This document shows positions 17,471 through 25,359 of a stretch of 64,000 nt of DNA, one piece after another. The position numbers and the translations under genes were made by a program. Origin of the DNA: UBA5239 sp040394635 (GTDB lineage Bacteria; Verrucomicrobiota; Lentisphaeria; Victivallales; Victivallaceae); assembly GCA_040394635.1 (NCBI GenBank), contig JBEBRW010000005.1:1-64000 (forward strand), in the 5' to 3' direction. The notes beneath the pieces were generated by a model. That model was not told where the DNA came from, did no database searches, and saw only the letters and a list, made by a program, of their open reading frames with translations. Numbering within the stretch: the first letter of the stretch is position 1; each line of letters starts with the position of its first letter.

Positions 17471-18951
17471 TTCTTCACCTCCCCGGCCTTGGCAGTGCCA
17501 AGGGGCAGCCCGAAGGCGCCGCCCGATATTTCATTGGTCATGATCGATTGAATGCGCGGTCCGAGCTTCTGGAAAAGCAGTCCGCGGACGTAATTTTCGC
17601 CGCCGCCGAAAGCCTCCACATTGCGCTGCAGGATTTCGACTTCGGACTTATTGCGGCTCTCGATGACCTGCCGTTCGGCCTCGGCCATGGTCAGCAGGGC
17701 CTTGATATTGGCCTCGGCGGTCTTGAGTTCGAGGTTCGCCACTTCGAGCTCGGTCCGGGCTGCGATCAGGCGTTCCATCTGCTGCTGTTTGGCCTCGATT
17801 TCCTTGGTGATCTTCTGGGTTTCGGCCTCGACTTTGGTGCGGTTCTGGAGTGCGAGCATCTTCTGGCGCTCGAGTTCCATGGCGGACTTGGCCTGTTCGA
17901 TCTGCTGCTGGAATTTTTTGGCTTCCTGCTGGGCCAGCTCGCGGTTGCGGATGATTTCGGCGATTTCCTGCGGCGGATTGATGTCGCGCACCAGCACCGA
18001 ATTGATGGAGATGCCCCAGTTCAAACAGATTTTGCGCAGGAAAACTTCGAGCTCGTTCTGAAACATCTGCCGGCTCTCGCCCACGATGAACTCGGTGGCG
18101 CTCTTTTTGCTGCCCTCAATGCGGGCGAATCCGCTGACGGAGGGGAGAATCAGCTTTTTCAGGATGTCCTCCATGTCGCCGACTTCGTGGGTCAGCCAGG
18201 GGGCGGCTTCCTGCCTGATGTTGAATTCCACGGTGCCCTCAAGCGAAATGTTGAAGCCGTCCACCGTCAGGAACATGATCGCGTCGGGGCCGGTGAACTC
18301 ATAGCGCTGGCTCTGGATGTTGACGATTGCAATGCCCTGAATATAGGGGTTGATGCGGTGCGTACCTTCCTTGAGGATATCGGCCTGCACGCCCTTGCGC
18401 GCGGCGTCGACCAGGAACCCCTTGTGATTGGCGAGATCGTTTGGCGTGCCGGAAAAAATATCCTTGCCGGTGAGATTGGTCACCACCCCGACATTGCCGG
18501 GCATGATGCGGATATCGTTGTAATAACGGACCTCGTAGGCGTAGGGATTGATGCGGTGCTTGCCGGTATTGAGGATCTCGCGGACGATGCCCTTGTACTC
18601 GGGGCCGGGCGCGATGATTTCGCCCTCGGGCAGGTCCTTGCCGAACTTGCGCACCTGGACGCCGAAGCTGCCGGCCGGGATGTCGGTAATGGTGTGGATT
18701 TCCCAGTCCCACACGTACGGATTGCGGAAGTAGCGGCCCTCGCCGAGGACGTCCAGCTGTATGCCCTTGCTGTCGGGGCCGGTGGCGATGATCTGTTCCG
18801 GCGGCAGGTCCTTGCCGGTCTTTTTGATCATGATGGCGATTTCGCCGTTGCCCGGTTCGATGCGACAGCCGAACCAGACATAGAGCCCGCCGATTAACAA
18901 TGCCGCCGCTACGAAAACCAGCAGCGCGGCCGAACCGAGTATTTTGCCCAT
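17467..18951 (-). CDS. SPFH/band 7 protein, paralogue of its neighbour
   Basis: A 494-residue protein with the same plan as the downstream gene: one N-terminal transmembrane helix (residues ~5-24), repeated modules (GEIAIMIKKTGKDLPPEQII, SFGVQVRKFGKDLPEGEII, GNVGVVTNLTGKDIFSGTP), an SPFH core (FLTVDGFNISLEGTVEFNI) and a long C-terminal coiled coil rich in Glu, Lys and Gln. ATG 18951 is chosen as start because AGGAGG lies 4 nt upstream; the in-frame extension to 19014 has no such site. As first gene of the pair it probably forms a hetero-oligomer with the second protein. Function in the cell is unknown; flotillin- or HflKC-like scaffolding is the general expectation. Confidence 0.9.
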   Translation of the reverse strand: MGKILGSAALLVFVAAALLIGGLYVWFGCRIEPGNGEIAIMIKKTGKDLPPEQIIATGPDSKGIQLDVLGEGRYFRNPYVWDWEIHTITDIPAGSFGVQVRKFGKDLPEGEIIAPGPEYKGIVREILNTGKHRINPYAYEVRYYNDIRIMPGNVGVVTNLTGKDIFSGTPNDLANHKGFLVDAARKGVQADILKEGTHRINPYIQGIAIVNIQSQRYEFTGPDAIMFLTVDGFNISLEGTVEFNIRQEAAPWLTHEVGDMEDILKKLILPSVSGFARIEGSKKSATEFIVGESRQMFQNELEVFLRKICLNWGISINSVLVRDINPPQEIAEIIRNRELAQQEAKKFQQQIEQAKSAMELERQKMLALQNRTKVEAETQKITKEIEAKQQQMERLIAARTELEVANLELKTAEANIKALLTMAEAERQVIESRNKSEVEILQRNVEAFGGGENYVRGLLFQKLGPRIQSIMTNEISGGAFGLPLGTAKAGEVKK

Positions 18952-19052
18952 GGTGCCTCCTGTTGTTTGGGGTACTGCTGAAAAATAAGTCCAGATGGCC
19001 CGATTACAAATCAAGATTGCAAATTTTTGACATTGATTTTACAATTCCGGAC

Positions 19053-19082
19053 CGGAACACGGACGGGCACGGACGGATACCC
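19053..19082. repeat. CACGGACGG-type intergenic repeat fragment
   Basis: Two near-copies of ACGGACGG separated by GGCAC, resembling the imperfect repeat at 60322-60404 read on the other strand. It lies in the 250-base spacer between the SPFH pair and the small basic protein gene. Confidence 0.4.
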
Positions 19083-19201
19083 TCAATTCAAGAAATTCAT
19101 ATCTTTTTTTTCGAATCGGGTCTTGAAATAAATGATTTCAGGGGCATATTAATCGTTCGAGTATTTAAAGAAATAATTATTTAACAATATTGAGGTATAT
19201 T

Positions 19202-19354
19202 ATGTCACAACATCCGAGTCTGAAAATTGGCGGCAAGATCAAGAAGAAAAGAAATGTGATGAAGCGCTATGAGCGCCTCGATGTGCTGATCAAAGAAAAG
19301 CGCGTCGCGGAAGACAAAGTATTTGCTCTGCCGAAAACCAAGCCGGTTGAATAA
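19202..19354 (+). CDS. PVC-type small basic protein (50 residues)
   Basis: A 50-residue, strongly basic protein starting MSQHPSLKIGGKIKKKRNV and ending FALPKTKPVE. From memory it matches the small basic protein family found across Chlamydiae, Verrucomicrobia, Lentisphaerae and Planctomycetes (TIGR04137-like), whose members share HPSLK, RNVxKRxER and the VFxLPKxK end. Its size and charge suggest binding to RNA or the ribosome, but the role is not known to me. GAGG lies 6 nt before the ATG, and a strong rho-independent terminator follows 25 nt after the stop, so it is a single-gene transcript. It is a good marker for assigning the window to the PVC group. Confidence 0.85.
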   Translation: MSQHPSLKIGGKIKKKRNVMKRYERLDVLIKEKRVAEDKVFALPKTKPVE

Positions 19355-19379
19355 TTTCAACGCTTGTGTTCTGAAAGTC

Positions 19380-19409
19380 AGCGGAATCCATACGGGTTCC
19401 GCTTTTTTT
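19380..19409 (+). terminator. Rho-independent terminator of the small basic protein gene
   Basis: Stem AGCGGAATCC / GGGTTCCGCT (10 bp including one T-G pair) with loop ATAC, followed directly by a run of seven T residues. Confidence 0.9.
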
Positions 19410-19461
19410 GTGCCGTGAAAACAACGATTTGAAGAATTAATGTCATCAAGGAAGAATCCAA

Positions 19462-19560
19462 GGTGGGGCTGTCTGTCCTCAGACAGCCGTTCTCCTCGCG
19501 CCGAATATCCTGTCGACACAGGCGACCCGGCAGACGGATCGGAAGGCAGAGCGCCCTACC
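19462..19560. repeat. MITE-like 99-bp element with terminal inverted repeats
   Basis: Bounded by GGTGGGGC (19462-19469) and GCCCTACC (19553-19560), inverted with one mismatch. Inside are a perfect 9-bp hairpin GGCTGTCTG-TCCT-CAGACAGCC (19467-19488) and a 5-bp hairpin CCTGT-CGAC-ACAGG (19509-19522). Non-coding, placed between two convergent transcription units. It has the build of a non-autonomous mobile or REP-like repeat. Confidence 0.5.
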
Positions 19561-19582
19561 CAAGTTTGTTAAACTGCATGAA

Positions 19583-19939
19583 TTATTTCCTGCGTTGGAT
19601 TTCCACGGCTACGCCGGCGCTGCTGAGGGCGCCGGGTTTGTCCAGGACGACCGTTACCTGAGTTACGCCGTTGAAGGAGAGACAGAGGTCCGCCACGGCC
19701 TGCGCCAGGGTCTCGATCAGCAGATAGCCGGACTGTCGGCACAGCTCGAGGATGCGGTCGTGCACGTCCAGGTAGTTGACGGCGCAGGTCAGGTCATCGG
19801 CGGCGGCCGCCGCCCGGGTGTCGCACTCGAGCGTGATATTGAATACCACCTGCTGTTGCTCGACCCGTTCATGGGGCAGCGTCCCGATCACGGTATACGC
19901 GGTGAGATTGCGGAGATGGATTTTGTCGCTTGTACTCAT
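19583..19939 (-). CDS. folB: Dihydroneopterin aldolase
   Basis: A 118-residue cytoplasmic enzyme of folate synthesis that cleaves 7,8-dihydroneopterin to 6-hydroxymethyl-dihydropterin and glycolaldehyde. Family marks are the N-terminal DKIHLRNLTAYTVIGTLPHE with the conserved Glu near 24, NYLDVHDRILEL with the Tyr near 57, the IETLAQAVADLC helix, and the terminal VVLDKPGALSSAGVAVEI with the catalytic-type Lys near 101. Length matches the family. Start ATG 19939 overlaps the stop of the upstream exported-protein gene by 4 nt; longer in-frame extensions run into that gene. No other folate genes are in the window. Confidence 0.92.
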   Translation of the reverse strand: MSTSDKIHLRNLTAYTVIGTLPHERVEQQQVVFNITLECDTRAAAAADDLTCAVNYLDVHDRILELCRQSGYLLIETLAQAVADLCLSFNGVTQVTVVLDKPGALSSAGVAVEIQRRK

Positions 19940-20715
19940 AATCTTTGCCACCAGTTTTTGCCGACGCGCACGCCGGTCTCGACCCAGTCTTCCTGGTAAA
20001 CAATATCGGTCTTGCCCCATATTTCGACGTGCCAGGCAAGGATTTTTGCGTTCTTGTTCTTGATCATGGTCAGCGGCAACTCGTCTTTGCGGTCCCAGGA
20101 GGTACTCATGAGCCTGTTTGAGGAGGTGCCCTGGTATTTATACAGATTGGCGCGTTTGGAGCTCAGGACCTTTTCCATGATGGCGGCCTTGTCATAAGAC
20201 TTCTTGCTGACGTTGGCCGCTTTGGGCCAGCTGGTCAGGTAAATGGGGCGCTGGCCGCTGCCGTCCTCGGAATACTCGGTCATGATATACACATACACAT
20301 AGGGGTATTTGACGGAGTCCGTGTCGCGCTTTTCGTCCTTGTTCGGCACCGGCTGGATGGAGTATTCGATGTCGAAGGTTTCGTTGACCATTTTATCGCC
20401 GGATTTGCGCTGGGCGCGGTTGGGAGCCTTGATGGGGCGCACGCTGACGGTGTACTCGGGCGAATTGTCGTCGAAGCCGTCGGCCGCGTTTTTGATGTCG
20501 GTATCGTAATAGCCCTCGACCTGGCTCAGCGAGAGCCGCTCGCGGCCGCCGTCCACTTCAATGGTCATGATCTTGTTTTCGATGCTGATGATCTTGACGT
20601 TCGAGATCCGCCTGGGCTCGGCGTCCTTGTTCGGGCGGTAAACAATCGTGCCGGCGGATAGCGTCAGCCCCACACAGGCAATTGTTGCGAGCAGAAAGAT
20701 ACGATGCAATTTCAT
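19936..20715 (-). CDS. Exported protein of unknown function
   Basis: A 259-residue protein with a signal peptide (MKLHRIFLLATIACVGLTLSA, cut near residue 21). Residues ~25-70 look like a small beta-barrel with ISNVKIISIENKIMTIEV, followed by a beta-rich body that mentions no known motif; it ends in a Trp-rich segment (VGKNWWQRL). It belongs to the type of PVC exported protein often found with SPFH or pilus genes, but I cannot name a family. It is translationally coupled to folB, which is odd for an exported protein and probably reflects operon packing rather than shared function. Confidence 0.75.
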   Translation of the reverse strand: MKLHRIFLLATIACVGLTLSAGTIVYRPNKDAEPRRISNVKIISIENKIMTIEVDGGRERLSLSQVEGYYDTDIKNAADGFDDNSPEYTVSVRPIKAPNRAQRKSGDKMVNETFDIEYSIQPVPNKDEKRDTDSVKYPYVYVYIMTEYSEDGSGQRPIYLTSWPKAANVSKKSYDKAAIMEKVLSSKRANLYKYQGTSSNRLMSTSWDRKDELPLTMIKNKNAKILAWHVEIWGKTDIVYQEDWVETGVRVGKNWWQRL

Positions 20716-20850
20716 GGCAATTACCTCTCAGATAAATTAAACGAAGTAAAATAATCCCCTTAGCGGTCTTTGTCAAATTTTTCCGGATAGAAAAATTACC
20801 CCGGACACAAGAAATTACCCGAATTCGCAAATTATTACAAGGAAAAACGG

Positions 20851-20879
20851 TTGTTGGCTGCGGTTCTCCACTGTACAAT
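20851..20879 (+). promoter_or_regulatory. Promoter of the aminotransferase/ceramidase-fold/isomerase operon
   Basis: TTGTTG (20851-20856) and TACAAT (20874-20879) with 17-nt spacing, about 50 nt upstream of the first start codon. This is the only good promoter-like site before the eight tightly spaced genes that end at 30875. Confidence 0.55.
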
Positions 20880-20931
20880 AATAGCAGGTGATGATATTTT
20901 AACCTCAAAATCAAATAAGGAACCCCTGACT

Positions 20932-22251
20932 ATGACAAAAGAACTGGCAATTTACGGTGGAACCCCCGCACTCCGCGCAGAAGACGTGAAACCCTGGCCG
21001 CCCGTCGACCATACCGATGACGAAATGGTGATGCGTGCATTGCATGCCGCCTGCCAGACCCGCGGCGTGGAAAACCTCTCTTTCGAAAAGGAATTCTGCG
21101 ACTGGAACGGCAATAAATTCGGTCTCTTCACCAACAGCGGTACCGCGGCGCTGCACATGTGCCTGGTGGGTTGCGGCGTGGGCGCCGGCGACCATGTGCT
21201 GGTGACCGCCTATACCTGGAGCTCGAGCGCGACCTGCGTGCTGCACCATGACGCGATCCCGGTGTTCGTGGATATCGACCCCGAAACCTTCCTGATGGAC
21301 GCGGACAAGATCGAAGCCGCGATCACCCCCCGCACCAAGGCGATCATCGCCGTCCAGCTCCACGGCCTCTGCTGCGACATGGACAAGATCAACGCCATCG
21401 CCAAAAAACACAATCTGTATGTCATCGAAGACGCCTGCCAGGCCCACGGCGCCATGTACAAGGGCAAAAAGGCCGGTACGCTCGGCGACTGTGCCGCGTT
21501 TTCGTTCAACCAGAACAAATGCCTGAGCTGCGGCGAAGGCGGGATTTTCGTGACCAACGACGAAAAGATTTTCGAAGGCGCCGCCAAGCTCTGGAGCTTC
21601 GGCGAAACCTCCCGTCCGGAACAGCGCCGCGACTACCACGCCTACGCCCTCGGCTGGATGTACCGCAACAACGAAATCACCGCCGCCTTTGCCCGCGCCC
21701 AGCTGAAGAAGTTCGATTATTACTTCAACACCCTCCGCGCCAACGGCAATTACCTGAAGGAAAACCTCGGCGGAATCAAGGGCTTGAAGCTCCCCTACGA
21801 ACCGGCGGAGTGCGTCCACAACTGGTACAATTTCAACCTGCGCGTCGACTTCGACCAGATCGGCTTCCCGGCGGACATCAACCAGCGGATCGAGTTCCGC
21901 GACGCGGTGTCGGCGGCAATCCGCGACGAAGGCGTGGTGGCCTGCGTCTGGCAGCGCTTCATCCTGCCGGAAATGACCGTATTCCAGGCCAAAAACGCTT
22001 ACGGCCACGGCTATCCGTGGAGCATTCCGGGCGCCAACGACGGCGTCGATTACAACCCGGAAAACTACCCGAACGCCTTGAATTACAGCCGCTGCCACAT
22101 GTCGATCGTGCAGACGCTCCGCGCGCCGAACGGCCTCGACGTGGCCGCCAAGGCGGTGGAAGGGATCCGCAAGGTTTTTGAAAACCTCGACAAGATCGAT
22201 CCGAAACGCATCAATCAGATCCTCGAAGAACGCGCCAAAAACGCCAAATAA
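20932..22251 (+). CDS. DegT/DnrJ/EryC1/StrS family PLP aminotransferase
   Basis: A 439-residue pyridoxal-phosphate enzyme. The start MTKELAIYGGTPALRAED and the WPP segment recall the sub-branch containing amino-cyclitol and 3-amino-5-hydroxybenzoate enzymes. PLP-site features: TNSGTAALHMCLVGCGV, the Asp in VIEDACQAHGA, and the Schiff-base Lys in AAFSFNQNKCLSCGEGG. It would transfer an amino group to or from a keto-sugar or keto-cyclitol. In an otherwise catabolic operon it may remove or reversibly add the amino group. Start at ATG 20932 follows AAGGA; an upstream in-frame extension overlaps the promoter. First gene of the operon. Confidence 0.92.
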   Translation: MTKELAIYGGTPALRAEDVKPWPPVDHTDDEMVMRALHAACQTRGVENLSFEKEFCDWNGNKFGLFTNSGTAALHMCLVGCGVGAGDHVLVTAYTWSSSATCVLHHDAIPVFVDIDPETFLMDADKIEAAITPRTKAIIAVQLHGLCCDMDKINAIAKKHNLYVIEDACQAHGAMYKGKKAGTLGDCAAFSFNQNKCLSCGEGGIFVTNDEKIFEGAAKLWSFGETSRPEQRRDYHAYALGWMYRNNEITAAFARAQLKKFDYYFNTLRANGNYLKENLGGIKGLKLPYEPAECVHNWYNFNLRVDFDQIGFPADINQRIEFRDAVSAAIRDEGVVACVWQRFILPEMTVFQAKNAYGHGYPWSIPGANDGVDYNPENYPNALNYSRCHMSIVQTLRAPNGLDVAAKAVEGIRKVFENLDKIDPKRINQILEERAKNAK

Positions 22252-22263
22252 GGAACTGCGACT

Positions 22264-23787
22264 ATGTTGAAAATCGGCTGGGCGTCGCGCGATGTCTCGA
22301 CGCAGAAACCCGTCAGTATCCCGGGCCAGTTCCATACCCGGGTTTCCGAGGGAGTTCAGGACCCGGTGACGGTGAATGTGCTGGTGCTCGACAGCGGCGC
22401 GGACAGTGTGATCTTCATCTCCGGCGATTTCGTGGTCATCCGGACTTTTCTGGTGCAGCAGCTGCAGCGGAGAGTCGCGGAGCTGAACCCCGAAATCCCG
22501 GCGGAGAAAATCATCTTCAACTGTACCCACACCCACGCCGGGCCGAATTACGCGTCGTCCAACCTGGTTTTCGAAGATAAGTCAAAAGGGCTGGAGGTCG
22601 ATCCCGCAACCGAGTTTCCACAGGAATGCGAGATCGCTTCCGGCGCAGAATACCGCGAGTTCCTGCTCCGGAGCCTCGCCGAAGCCATGGCCGAGGCGTG
22701 GGACAAGCGCGCCCCCGGCGGCGTGGCGTGGGGCTACGGTTACGCCACCACCAGTCACAGCCGCCGCGTGGTGTACTTCGACGACATTTCGAAGCGCCCC
22801 GGCACCGTGCAGACTCCCGGCATGATGGTCAACGGTCACGGCGCCATGTACGGCAACACCAATGACGACAACTTCAGCCATTACGAGGCCGGTACCGATA
22901 CCTTCATCAATCTGCTGTATACGTTCGACGAATCCGGCAAGCTGACCGGCGCAATCATCAATGTTCCGTGCCCCTCGCAGAATTCCGAGGCAGAATGGAA
23001 GTTGACCGCGGATTTCTGGCACGACGTCCGGCAGAAGCTCCGCGCCCGGTACGGCAATATCCACATTCTGGCTCAATGCGCCGCCGCCGGCGACCTCGCT
23101 CCGCGGATCATGCATTACCGTCAAGCGCAGGAGCGCCGTTTCAAACTCAAATACGGTGAAGAGCGCCTCGATCTTTCCCAGCGCAAGGACATCGCCGAGC
23201 GCATCGCCGCCGCCTTCACCGAAGTGTTGGACTGGGCGAAAAAGGACATCCGCTCCGAACTGACGATCACCCACATCGTCGAATCGGTGGAGCTCGACCA
23301 GCGGGTCATCACCGCCGAAGAAGCTGCGGAAGAAGCCGCCGTGCTGGCCGGACTGGACAAGGAACCGTTCAAAACCGACGGTACCCCCGGCGAGCGCCTC
23401 TCCTGCAATTCCAGACTCGCCGCCCGGCGCAACCGCAGCCGCGGCGTGCTGGCGCGTTACGAAGCCCAGAAAACCGCGCGGACCATGCCGGTGGAAATTC
23501 ACGTGGTCCGCGTCGGCGACATCGCCTTCGCCTCCAATCCGTTCGAACTTTTCATGGATTACATGCACCGGATTCAGGCGCGGAGCCCGTTCGAACAGAC
23601 CTTCATCGTCCAGCTGACCGGTACCTCGAATCTGGAAACTTTCTCCTACCTGGCCACCGAACGCGGCGAATTCAACCGGGGCTACAGCGCCTCGATTTAC
23701 TGCAATCTGTTCTCCTCAAAAGGCGGGCAGCAGCTGGTGGAAGCCACGGTAAAAACGTTAAAAGAAATCAATCAGGATAAACAATGA
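22264..23787 (+). CDS. Neutral ceramidase-fold hydrolase (copy 1, no signal peptide)
   Basis: A 507-residue protein resembling the catalytic domain of neutral/alkaline non-lysosomal ceramidases (PF04734-like), metal-dependent amide hydrolases. It opens KIGWASRDVS, has the metal-ligand motif FNCTHTHAGP near residue 85, then VPCPSQN, AAAGDLAPR and MDYMHRIQARSPFEQTF. It lacks the C-terminal Ig-like domain of true ceramidases and has no signal peptide, so a cytoplasmic substrate other than membrane ceramide is likely. It is the first of three tandem paralogues. The gene starts 12 nt after the aminotransferase and its last codons overlap the next start by 4 nt. Confidence 0.88.
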   Translation: MLKIGWASRDVSTQKPVSIPGQFHTRVSEGVQDPVTVNVLVLDSGADSVIFISGDFVVIRTFLVQQLQRRVAELNPEIPAEKIIFNCTHTHAGPNYASSNLVFEDKSKGLEVDPATEFPQECEIASGAEYREFLLRSLAEAMAEAWDKRAPGGVAWGYGYATTSHSRRVVYFDDISKRPGTVQTPGMMVNGHGAMYGNTNDDNFSHYEAGTDTFINLLYTFDESGKLTGAIINVPCPSQNSEAEWKLTADFWHDVRQKLRARYGNIHILAQCAAAGDLAPRIMHYRQAQERRFKLKYGEERLDLSQRKDIAERIAAAFTEVLDWAKKDIRSELTITHIVESVELDQRVITAEEAAEEAAVLAGLDKEPFKTDGTPGERLSCNSRLAARRNRSRGVLARYEAQKTARTMPVEIHVVRVGDIAFASNPFELFMDYMHRIQARSPFEQTFIVQLTGTSNLETFSYLATERGEFNRGYSASIYCNLFSSKGGQQLVEATVKTLKEINQDKQ

Positions 23788-25346
23788 AACTTTACGGATT
23801 ATTCATTTCAGTAATCATAGGAGTAATTATGATGCCGGTAATGGCGGACAATCTGAAAATCGGCTGGGCCTCGCGTGACGTGACCCCGCAGGAGGCAATC
23901 GCGATTCCGGGTCAGTTCCACTTGCGGATTTCCAAAGGCGTCCGCGACCCGATCACCCTCACGGCGCTGGTCGTTGACAACGGCGCGGACAGCGTCATTT
24001 TCCTCTCCGCCGACATCATCACCGTCCGCGCTTTCCTGCTGGACACGGTCCGCGAAAAAGTCGCCAAACTGAACCCGGAAATCCCGGTACTCAAGATCCT
24101 GATGAACGCCACCCATACCCACACCGGACCGAATGTTTACAATAACACCACGCCGGAAACGTTCACCGATGACTCCGGCAAGACGTTCAAGGTGATGAAA
24201 AGCTCCGATTATCTGGAATTTCTCTCCACCCGGGCGGCGGAAGCGGTCAACGAAGCCTGGAACAAACGCGCCCCCGGCGGCGTGACCTGGGGCTACGGCT
24301 ACGCCACGGTCGGCCACTCGCGGCGTGTGGTTTACCTGGACGACACCTCGAAGCGCCCCGGCGGCGCCAAAGAGAACGGCCGCGGCATCATGTACGGCAA
24401 TACCAGAGACGACAAATTCAGCCACTACGAGGCCGGCTCCGACAGTTTCGTCAATCTGCTGTATACCTTCGACAAAAACGGCAAGCTGACCGGCGCGCTC
24501 ATCAACGTGCCGTGCCCCTCGCAGAATACCGAGTCGGACTATTACCTGAGCGCCGATTTCTGGCACGAGGCCCGGACGGAAATCCGCAAAAAATTCGGCG
24601 ACATCTACATCCTGCCGCAGTCGGGTGCCGCCGGGGACCTCTCGCCGCGCATCCTGCACTACAAGGAAGCCCAGGCGCGCCGGTTCCAGCTCAAATACGG
24701 CCATAAACCCGAAGACGGCGGCTTGGGGATCGAGCTTGCCGCCCGCAAGGACATCGGCGAACGCATCGCCGCCGCCTTCAACGAAGTTTACGACTGGGCG
24801 CGGAAGGACATCCGCACCGACCTGCCGCTCAAGCACGTGGTGGAAACCGTGGCCCTGAGTCGCCGCATGGTCACCGACGCAGAGCTCGCCGAGGCCAAAG
24901 GCTATGTCAAGGAATATGAAAGTGTCGTGATCCCGGAGAACCTGACCCCGGAAGATAAGTCTGCCCAGCTCAGCCGGAAAAATGCGTTGATCAAGCGGCA
25001 TCAGAACGTAATCAATCTGTATGAACTCCAACAGAAAGAACCGAAAATCGACATGGAGCTCCACGTGCTGAAAATCGGCGATATCGCCTTCGCCTCCAAC
25101 CGCTTCGAACTTTACATGGATTACATGCACCGGATTCAGGGGCGCAGCCCGTTTGAGCAGACTTTCGTCATTCAGCTGGCGGGCACTCCGGGCTCGGCCG
25201 GCGGTACATATCTCACCACCGAACGCGGCGCGGCCAACCGCGGCTACGGTTCGATCCTCGCCAGCAACGCGGTCTCGCCGGAGGGCGGACAGGAACTGGT
25301 CGACGAAACCGTTAAAATCCTGAACGAAATTTATCCTTCAAAATAG
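23784..25346 (+). CDS. Neutral ceramidase-fold hydrolase (copy 2, exported)
   Basis: A 520-residue paralogue of its neighbours. Unlike them it begins with a signal peptide (MKLYGLFISVIIGVIMMPVMA) before DNLKIGWASRDVT, so it acts outside the cytoplasm. Shared motifs: MNATHTHTGP as metal site, VPCPSQN, GAAGDLSPR, MDYMHRIQGRSPFEQTF, LTTERGAANRGYG. An insertion around residues 375-410 (ENLTPEDKSAQLSRKN) distinguishes it. Having one exported and two internal copies in one operon suggests stepwise breakdown of the same class of amide- or glycoside-linked compound, first outside and then inside the cell; this is an inference. Confidence 0.88.
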   Translation: MKLYGLFISVIIGVIMMPVMADNLKIGWASRDVTPQEAIAIPGQFHLRISKGVRDPITLTALVVDNGADSVIFLSADIITVRAFLLDTVREKVAKLNPEIPVLKILMNATHTHTGPNVYNNTTPETFTDDSGKTFKVMKSSDYLEFLSTRAAEAVNEAWNKRAPGGVTWGYGYATVGHSRRVVYLDDTSKRPGGAKENGRGIMYGNTRDDKFSHYEAGSDSFVNLLYTFDKNGKLTGALINVPCPSQNTESDYYLSADFWHEARTEIRKKFGDIYILPQSGAAGDLSPRILHYKEAQARRFQLKYGHKPEDGGLGIELAARKDIGERIAAAFNEVYDWARKDIRTDLPLKHVVETVALSRRMVTDAELAEAKGYVKEYESVVIPENLTPEDKSAQLSRKNALIKRHQNVINLYELQQKEPKIDMELHVLKIGDIAFASNRFELYMDYMHRIQGRSPFEQTFVIQLAGTPGSAGGTYLTTERGAANRGYGSILASNAVSPEGGQELVDETVKILNEIYPSK

Positions 25347-25359
25347 GAGCTTGGATATC

